Position numbers and translations under genes: made by a program. A DNA stretch of 10,290 nt from Streptosporangiaceae bacterium. GTDB lineage: Bacteria > Actinomycetota > Actinomycetes > Streptosporangiales > Streptosporangiaceae. Below are positions 6,038 to 10,290 of the stretch, one piece after another; positions within the stretch are counted from its first letter, which is position 1; each line of letters begins with the position of its first letter. The DNA lies in assembly GCA_030039095.1 (NCBI GenBank), contig JASHQP010000010.1, positions 1-10,290 of the forward strand, read 5' to 3'. The notes below the pieces were generated by a model. It was not told where the DNA came from. It ran no database searches and saw only the letters and a program-made list of their open reading frames with translations.

Positions 6038-7396
6038 ATGATGCGCCGATCGCTCACGATACTCGCGGGCGGGGCTGCGGCCCTGACGCTCGCGCTGCCG
6101 GTCTCGGCCGCGTACGCAAGCCCCGCCGCCGCGCATGTGGCCAAGGTCTTGTCCGCTGCCCCGAACCTGGCGCAGGTGCGGGCACTTCCGGTGCCGGGCA
6201 TGCGGCCCGGTGCGGTGCCAGCCGCTGCGGCGGTCGCGGGCCTGCATTACCTGGACGGCGTCTTCTGCACCTCCAGAACCAGCTGCTGGGCCGTCGGCGG
6301 CCAGACTGGCACGGGAGGCACCGGCATGGCCAATCAGATGATGCGCTGGAACGGCACGAAGTGGCGGCAGGTCTCCGTTCCTGATCCTGGCGGGACCGGC
6401 GCCGACAGCGTGAGCCAGCTGTTCGCCGTCCGCTGCCTGGCCGCGGCGGACTGCTGGGCAGTCGGCAACCGCTCCTCCGGCGGCGCCCTGCTCAATCAGG
6501 CGCTGCACTGGAACGGCAGGAAATGGGCCCTTGTCAGCACTCCTGATCCGGGCGGCAACGGCAGCAACGAGATCAGCGAACTCGACGACTCCACCTGCGT
6601 CACGTCCGCCGACTGCTGGGCCGTCGGTGACTTCGGCACCGCGGCACAAGGGCCGACGGAAAAGCGCACAAATGAGATCCTGCACTGGAACGGCAGGAAA
6701 TGGTCCAGGCTCCGCGTGGTCAATCCGGGCGGGACCCGCATCGGGCACGTGAACTCGCTCTACTCCGTGCGCTGCCTCTCGGCCAATGACTGCATCGCGG
6801 TGGGCGACTACGGGACCACATCGGCCAGCGGCGTCCTGCGCAACGAGGTCCTGAGCTGGAACGGCGAGAGCTGGTCACGGGTGAACGTTCCGAACCCCGG
6901 CGGCACCAGGCCCGGCGGCGTGAACGAGGCCTTCGCCCTGGGCTGCGGAGCAGCGGACAGCTGCTGGGCAGCGGGCACCTACGGCAGCACCACATCGCCC
7001 GTCAAGAACCTCGACGAGGTCCTGCGCTGGAACGGGAAGACATGGACCAAGGCCACTGCGCCCAACCCGGACGGTACCGGGACCGGCGCCGGCAACCAGC
7101 TTTTCGCGGCCACCTGCGTGTCATCGGCCAACTGCTGGGCCGTCGGCATCTCGGGCAGCGTCGCTGTCGGTGTCGGGGTAGGACGGAACGTTGCCCTGCA
7201 CTGGAACGGCAGGAAATGGCGCAAGGTCACCACCCCCAATCCCGCAGGCACCGCGGCCGGCGACATCAATGAGCTTGAAGGCGTGCGCTGCGTATCGTCC
7301 GGCAACTGCTGGGCCGTCGGCTTCGTGGTGAGCGAGGCCACCGGCGTCCGGAACGAGATCCTGCACTGGAACGGGGAAAAGTGGGTGGCCCGCTGA
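6038..7396 (+). CDS. Secreted seven-repeat beta-propeller-like protein with a CX5C pair in every repeat
   Basis: The 452-residue product starts with a clear Sec signal peptide: MMRRS, then a hydrophobic core, with cleavage likely after AYA at residue 27. A spacer follows, then seven repeats of about 54-59 residues. Each has a Cys pair with five residues between (C77/83, 133/139, 187/193, 246/252, 303/309, 360/366, 418/424), usually CWAVG at the second Cys, then LHWNGRKW and a NPGGT turn. These 14 are the only cysteines. Four predicted strands per unit and seven units suggest a seven-bladed beta-propeller with a disulfide in each blade, which suits an extracellular protein. The last repeat ends at the strand after WNGEKW, so the ring appears complete. 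I recognise the CWAVG/WNG pattern as an actinobacterial hypothetical type but know no function. Ligand binding or a surface scaffold role is inference. It is transcribed away from the STAND operon. Confidence 0.9.
   Translation: MMRRSLTILAGGAAALTLALPVSAAYASPAAAHVAKVLSAAPNLAQVRALPVPGMRPGAVPAAAAVAGLHYLDGVFCTSRTSCWAVGGQTGTGGTGMANQMMRWNGTKWRQVSVPDPGGTGADSVSQLFAVRCLAAADCWAVGNRSSGGALLNQALHWNGRKWALVSTPDPGGNGSNEISELDDSTCVTSADCWAVGDFGTAAQGPTEKRTNEILHWNGRKWSRLRVVNPGGTRIGHVNSLYSVRCLSANDCIAVGDYGTTSASGVLRNEVLSWNGESWSRVNVPNPGGTRPGGVNEAFALGCGAADSCWAAGTYGSTTSPVKNLDEVLRWNGKTWTKATAPNPDGTGTGAGNQLFAATCVSSANCWAVGISGSVAVGVGVGRNVALHWNGRKWRKVTTPNPAGTAAGDINELEGVRCVSSGNCWAVGFVVSEATGVRNEILHWNGEKWVAR
6266..7390 (+). repeat. 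Seven coding repeats with identical DNA cores
   Basis: The seven propeller units are repeated at about 162-177 bp. An identical 24-base core encoding LHWNGRKW begins at 6503, 6681 and 7196 (starts CTGCACTGGAACGGCAGG), and a variant begins at 7361. It includes the AGG-AAA codon pair, uncommon in this GC-rich context, at all three sites, which supports duplication or conversion at DNA level. Confidence 0.75.
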
Positions 7397-7457
7397 GAGC
7401 AGTTGACCGTTAGGACAGTCCCTACGACCAGGCCGAAAACCCACTGCGATGACGGAC

Positions 7458-7490
7458 GCCTCGGCCGGGGCAACCAGCCCTGGCCGAGGC
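7458..7490 (+). terminator. Terminator-like hairpin after the propeller gene
   Basis: The 14-nt arms 7458-7471 (GCCTCGGCCGGGGC) and 7477-7490 (GCCCTGGCCGAGGC) pair fully with a single G-U wobble around a 5-nt AACCA loop. It starts 61 nt after the TGA. It is very stable and has no T-tract, like many actinobacterial I-shaped terminators. It separates the propeller gene from the acyltransferase gene. Confidence 0.75.
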
Positions 7491-7560
7491 TCCGGGCGTC
7501 GCGTGCCCCGTGGCCTCGCGTGGAATGGCCGGGGATGACCCATCTGCGCCGCGCGCCCGT

Positions 7561-7612
7561 GCCATTTCCTTGGCACTTACTATGTGTAGTCAAATGAATA
7601 CATCGGGTATTG
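7561..7612 (+). promoter_or_regulatory. AT-rich island, probable promoter/operator of the acyltransferase gene
   Basis: A locally AT-rich stretch (about half A+T in a roughly 70% GC window) lies 70-125 bp upstream of the acyltransferase start. It contains a -10-like TACTAT (7578-7583) overlapping a small inverted repeat, ACTA-N4-TAGT (7579-7590). A -35-like TTGGCA (7570-7575) and TTGACG (7610-7615) are also present, but no pair has ideal spacing. It is likely where transcription starts, and the inverted repeat may be an operator. The exact elements are uncertain. Confidence 0.4.
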
Positions 7613-7683
7613 ACGTCCCTGCCGCGTACAAGCGATGACCTGCCCGGGACGGTGCGGGCGGGCCGCGGCATGGAGGGGACGTC

Positions 7684-9696
7684 ATGCCGGAACCGGTACG
7701 CGCCGGCCAGCGGTACATGCCAGGTCTCGACGGGCTGCGGGCAATAGCGGTGCTCGCGGTCATCGCCTTTCACGAGCAGCTGGGCTGGGCACCGGGCGGG
7801 CTGCTCGGCGTCGGGGTGTTCTTCACCCTCTCCGGTTACCTGATCACGGACCTGCTCCTGGGGCAGTGGGCGGCGCGCGGGCGGGTGGCCCTGGCCGATT
7901 TCTGGGCCCGGCGCGCCCGGCGGCTGCTCCCGGCCCTCTTCGTGATGGTCGCGGTGATCACGGCCTGGGTGACGCTGTTCGACCGGGCACGGCTGGCAAA
8001 CCTGCGCGGCGCGGACGCGGCCGCGGCCACGTACTCCTCCAACTGGTACCTGATAGTCCAGGGCCAGTCGTACTTTGCCAGGTTCGCGCCGCCGCAGCCG
8101 CTCGACCATCTGTGGTCGCTGGCCGTCGAGGAGCAGTTCTACCTCGTCTGGCCGTGGCTGCTGCTGGCCGGCCTGCTGCTCGTCCGCAAGATCCGGCGCG
8201 GCCGGCCCGGCGGAGTCGCCTGGCTCGCGCTGCCCACGCTGGCCCTGGCCGCCGGCTCGGCACTGGCGATGCTGGCCCTGTATCACCCCGGGCTCGACCC
8301 GACGCGGGTGTATGAGGGTACCGACACCCGGGCAGCGGGGCTTCTGATCGGCGCCGCGCTGGCCATGACCTGGCCGTCACGCCGCCCCGCGCCCGGCCGC
8401 GCGGCCCGCGCCCTGCTCGACGCTGGCGGGTTTGCCGGGCTGGCCGTGATCGCGCTGATGATCTGGCGGACCGGCCAGTACTCCCCGTTCCTGTACCGCG
8501 GCGGTCTCGTCGTGCTCTCGTTCGCGTCCGCCGCCGTCATCGCCGCGGTCGCCGTTCCCAGCGCGCTCACCGGGCGCGTGCTCGGCTGCCGGCCGCTGCG
8601 CTGGCTCGGCGTCCGGTCCTACGGCATCTACCTGTGGCACTATCCGGTCATCGTGCTGACCACGCCGGCCAACGCCACCGAGAACCTGGCCCGCGCGGCA
8701 TGGCAGACCGCGGCCACGATCGTGGTCGCCGCGGTGTCCTGGCGCTACATCGAAGAGCCGATCCGCCGCGGCGCCCTGGCCCGGATCTGGAAGCAGATCC
8801 GCGCCACGACCGCACGACCGGCCGGAGCTCACGCGGCCCCGAGGACCCGCCGGGCAGGCGCCCTGGCCGCCGCGCCCACCGCGCTGGCCGCGGTCGGTGC
8901 GGCAGCGGTGCTGGTCACCGCGTCAGCCGGCCTGTCCGGTGCGTTCAAGGTTCCGCCGGCCTCGAACGCCACGGCGCTGGCGGGCTCGACCCTGCCGGCT
9001 GCGCCGGCCGACCACGCCGCTGGCGCCCAGCCCGCGGCGGCCCGGGCCGGGAACTCCCCGTCGGGCTCCACCACCGCGCTGCGAACCTCGTGCAAGGCGG
9101 TGGCCCACCTCGGGGACTCCACGTCCGAGGGCATGGTCTCCGCCGCATACCTGGCCAACCCCAACCAGCGCCTGGTCGCCCAGTATCACGACGTCGGGGT
9201 CAAGAAGGTCGTCACGAACATCGTCGGCGCGAACTCGATCGTCGAGACCCTTCCCGGCGACACCAACGGCTACAACGCCGCCAAGGACATCGTGCAGCAG
9301 GGCTTCAAGGGCTGCTGGGTGATCGCGCTGGGCACCAACGACGCCGCCGACGTCGCGATCGGCTCGGCCGTGGGACCGGCGCAGCGCATCCGTGAGATCA
9401 TGTCCGTCGCTCATGGCTCGCCGGTGCTGTGGGTCGACGTTGTTTCCACGCTCAACAGCGGCCCTTACGCCGAGTCCAGCATGCAGGTGTGGAACACCGC
9501 GCTGAGTCAGGCCTGCTCCAAGTACCCGAACATGCGCATCTTCAACTGGGCGTCCCTCGTGCAGCCGAGCTGGTTCATCAGCGACGGCATCCACTACACC
9601 TCCGCCGGATACGCGCAGCGGTCCCAGCAGATCGCCGACGCCCTGGCCAGGGCCTTCCCGGCCAAGGGTCACAGCAGCGGCTGCATGGTCAGCTAA
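7684..9696 (+). CDS. Acyltransferase-3 membrane protein fused to SGNH hydrolase-like domain (OafA/OatA type)
   Basis: The 670-residue protein is a surface O-acyltransferase of the acyltransferase-3 family with an SGNH tail. These proteins move acyl (often acetyl) groups across the membrane onto peptidoglycan, polysaccharide or lipid acceptors. Residues 11-370 carry the membrane domain: YMPGLDGLRAIAVLAVIAFH with catalytic-type H30, GVFFTLSGYLITD (44-56), FWARRARRLLPAL (73-85), HLWSLAVEEQFY (142-153) and RSYGIYLWHYP (311-321). Another membrane helix at about 393-416 and an Ala/Pro linker lead to the outer SGNH domain: GDS (477-479), VGAN (514-517), GTND (550-553) and DGIH (634-637) supply the expected Ser, Gly, Asn, Asp and His. 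GGAGGGG at 7672-7678 fixes the ATG. Hairpins flank the gene, suggesting it may be separately transcribed. The acceptor and acyl group are not readable from sequence. Confidence 0.93.
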   Translation: MPEPVRAGQRYMPGLDGLRAIAVLAVIAFHEQLGWAPGGLLGVGVFFTLSGYLITDLLLGQWAARGRVALADFWARRARRLLPALFVMVAVITAWVTLFDRARLANLRGADAAAATYSSNWYLIVQGQSYFARFAPPQPLDHLWSLAVEEQFYLVWPWLLLAGLLLVRKIRRGRPGGVAWLALPTLALAAGSALAMLALYHPGLDPTRVYEGTDTRAAGLLIGAALAMTWPSRRPAPGRAARALLDAGGFAGLAVIALMIWRTGQYSPFLYRGGLVVLSFASAAVIAAVAVPSALTGRVLGCRPLRWLGVRSYGIYLWHYPVIVLTTPANATENLARAAWQTAATIVVAAVSWRYIEEPIRRGALARIWKQIRATTARPAGAHAAPRTRRAGALAAAPTALAAVGAAAVLVTASAGLSGAFKVPPASNATALAGSTLPAAPADHAAGAQPAAARAGNSPSGSTTALRTSCKAVAHLGDSTSEGMVSAAYLANPNQRLVAQYHDVGVKKVVTNIVGANSIVETLPGDTNGYNAAKDIVQQGFKGCWVIALGTNDAADVAIGSAVGPAQRIREIMSVAHGSPVLWVDVVSTLNSGPYAESSMQVWNTALSQACSKYPNMRIFNWASLVQPSWFISDGIHYTSAGYAQRSQQIADALARAFPAKGHSSGCMVS

Positions 9697-9708
9697 CGTC
9701 CGGCCCAC

Positions 9709-9752
9709 CCGACTACCCACACCGGGGGCATGTGGGCGATCCTGGGAGTCGG
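9709..9752 (+). terminator. Terminator-like hairpin after the acyltransferase gene
   Basis: CCCACA (9716-9721) pairs with TGTGGG (9731-9736) over a 9-nt loop. CCGACT (9709-9714) pairs with AGTCGG (9747-9752) outside, with a 10-nt bulge on the 3' side. It starts 12 nt after the TAA. It may terminate or attenuate transcription before the next gene. A smaller CGGCC/GGCCG hairpin follows at 9764-9778. Confidence 0.4.
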
Positions 9753-9812
9753 CTGATCACGCCCGGCCATCCCGGCCGAGGCGCCGGTCCGCTGCCAAGC
9801 TCTGGAGGTCGG

Positions 9813-10289
9813 GTGCTGGTCGACATCGTGGTCGTGGTGGTGCTCGCCGTCGCTGTCGCCGGAGGGCTGGGCTTCTGGATCAGGCGGGCGGCCTCGTGCG
9901 GGCGCACCATCGACGTGCCAGCGGTGGACTTCGACCGGGTTTTCTGGGGCGGCGTGATGTGCCGGGCGCTCATCACCAGCGGAAACCTCGCCCGGCTGGA
10001 GTTCTTCGACTGGGGTGTCCGGATCCGCGGCACCGCGATCAGCCGGTGGATCGTGCCGACGTGGGAGGCGCGCTACGAGGAACTGGCCATCGCCGAGCTC
10101 GTGTCGCTGCGCTGGAGCAGGATCGGCGTCTGGTTCCGGCTGCGGGGAGACGCGGGCGGCATGGCCTTCCTGAGCTACCACAGCAACGAGATCCTTCCGC
10201 TGCTCGAGGGCCATGGCGTCCCCGTCAACCGTTCACTGGCCCAGATCAAGCGGGCCGAGGAGCTCTACCGCGCGCCCGGCCAGGGCTGA
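9813..10289 (+). CDS. Small membrane-anchored protein with PH-like domain, hypothetical
   Basis: This is a 158-residue protein from GTG at 9813, preceded by GGAGG at 9804-9808 (4-nt spacing). An in-frame GTG at 9828 is a weaker alternative. The longer open frame upstream overlaps the acyltransferase gene and is not used. Residues 2-22 form one hydrophobic helix, followed by FWIRR, so the body is probably cytoplasmic by the positive-inside rule. The rest is beta-rich with a terminal helix (LEFFDWGVRIRG, PTWEARYEELA, IGVWFRLRG, MAFLSYHSNEILPLLEGHGV). This resembles bacterial PH-like proteins of unknown function seen in actinomycetes. It lies 116 bp after the acyltransferase gene with a hairpin between, so co-transcription is uncertain. 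TGA ends one base before the window edge, so it is complete. The role is unknown. Confidence 0.8.
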   Translation: MLVDIVVVVVLAVAVAGGLGFWIRRAASCGRTIDVPAVDFDRVFWGGVMCRALITSGNLARLEFFDWGVRIRGTAISRWIVPTWEARYEELAIAELVSLRWSRIGVWFRLRGDAGGMAFLSYHSNEILPLLEGHGVPVNRSLAQIKRAEELYRAPGQG

Positions 10290-10290
10290 G

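Noticed and set aside
7403..7597. A 64-codon plus-strand frame in the gap before the acyltransferase gene
   Set aside because: It runs through the terminator-like hairpin and the AT-rich promoter island, has no ribosome-binding site and has no protein-like composition.
9429..9812. Longer start for the last gene overlapping the acyltransferase coding region
   Set aside because: The overlapping part is the acyltransferase/SGNH gene in the wrong frame. A Shine-Dalgarno directly before GTG 9813 and a hydrophobic N-terminus support the short form.

Overview
The window is a high-GC (roughly 70%) stretch with GTG starts, G/C-rich third codon positions, weak or missing AT-rich terminator tails and protein families typical of actinomycetes. 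I infer a filamentous actinobacterium (Streptosporangiales- or Streptomyces-like); the exact genus cannot be read from the sequence.

Layout. (1) 2-748 (+): the 3' part of a hypothetical, probably exported protein whose start lies left of the window. (2) 749-1197: a gene-poor convergent region holding several inverted repeats. (3) 5846 down to 1198 (-): a compact three-gene operon read leftward. It contains an XRE-NB-ARC-TPR STAND ATPase (3645-5846), an MpaB/DUF2236-type oxygenase-like protein (2718-3638) and an ABC1/AarF/UbiB-type kinase (1198-2721). The first junction is 6 nt (24 nt if the alternative ATG start is used). The second is a 4-nt GTGA start/stop overlap. (4) 5847-6037: a 191-bp divergent intergenic region. 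(5) 6038-7396 (+): a secreted protein of seven repeats, each with a CX5C cysteine pair and a W-N-G-x-K-W core, predicted to fold as a seven-bladed, disulfide-pinned beta-propeller. A perfect-loop terminator-like hairpin follows it. (6) 7684-9696 (+): an integral-membrane acyltransferase-3 fused to an extracytoplasmic SGNH hydrolase-like domain (OafA/OatA architecture), preceded by an unusually AT-rich island. (7) 9813-10289 (+): a small membrane-anchored protein with a PH-like body, ending one base before the window edge.

How the genes may work together. The minus-strand operon joins a signal-sensing STAND ATPase carrying a DNA-binding domain to two enzymes whose families are linked to heme-type oxygenation (MpaB/Lcp-like) and to prenyl-lipid or quinone metabolism (UbiB/ABC1). 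A sensor that controls a lipid- or isoprenoid-modifying pair is a reasonable hypothesis, but nothing in the sequence proves it. The plus-strand genes are envelope-directed: a secreted propeller, a cell-surface O-acyltransferase and a membrane-anchored protein. The most distinctive items are the STAND/DUF2236/ABC1 operon and the all-CX5C seven-repeat propeller transcribed divergently from it. I see no CRISPR array, insertion sequence, tRNA or rRNA.
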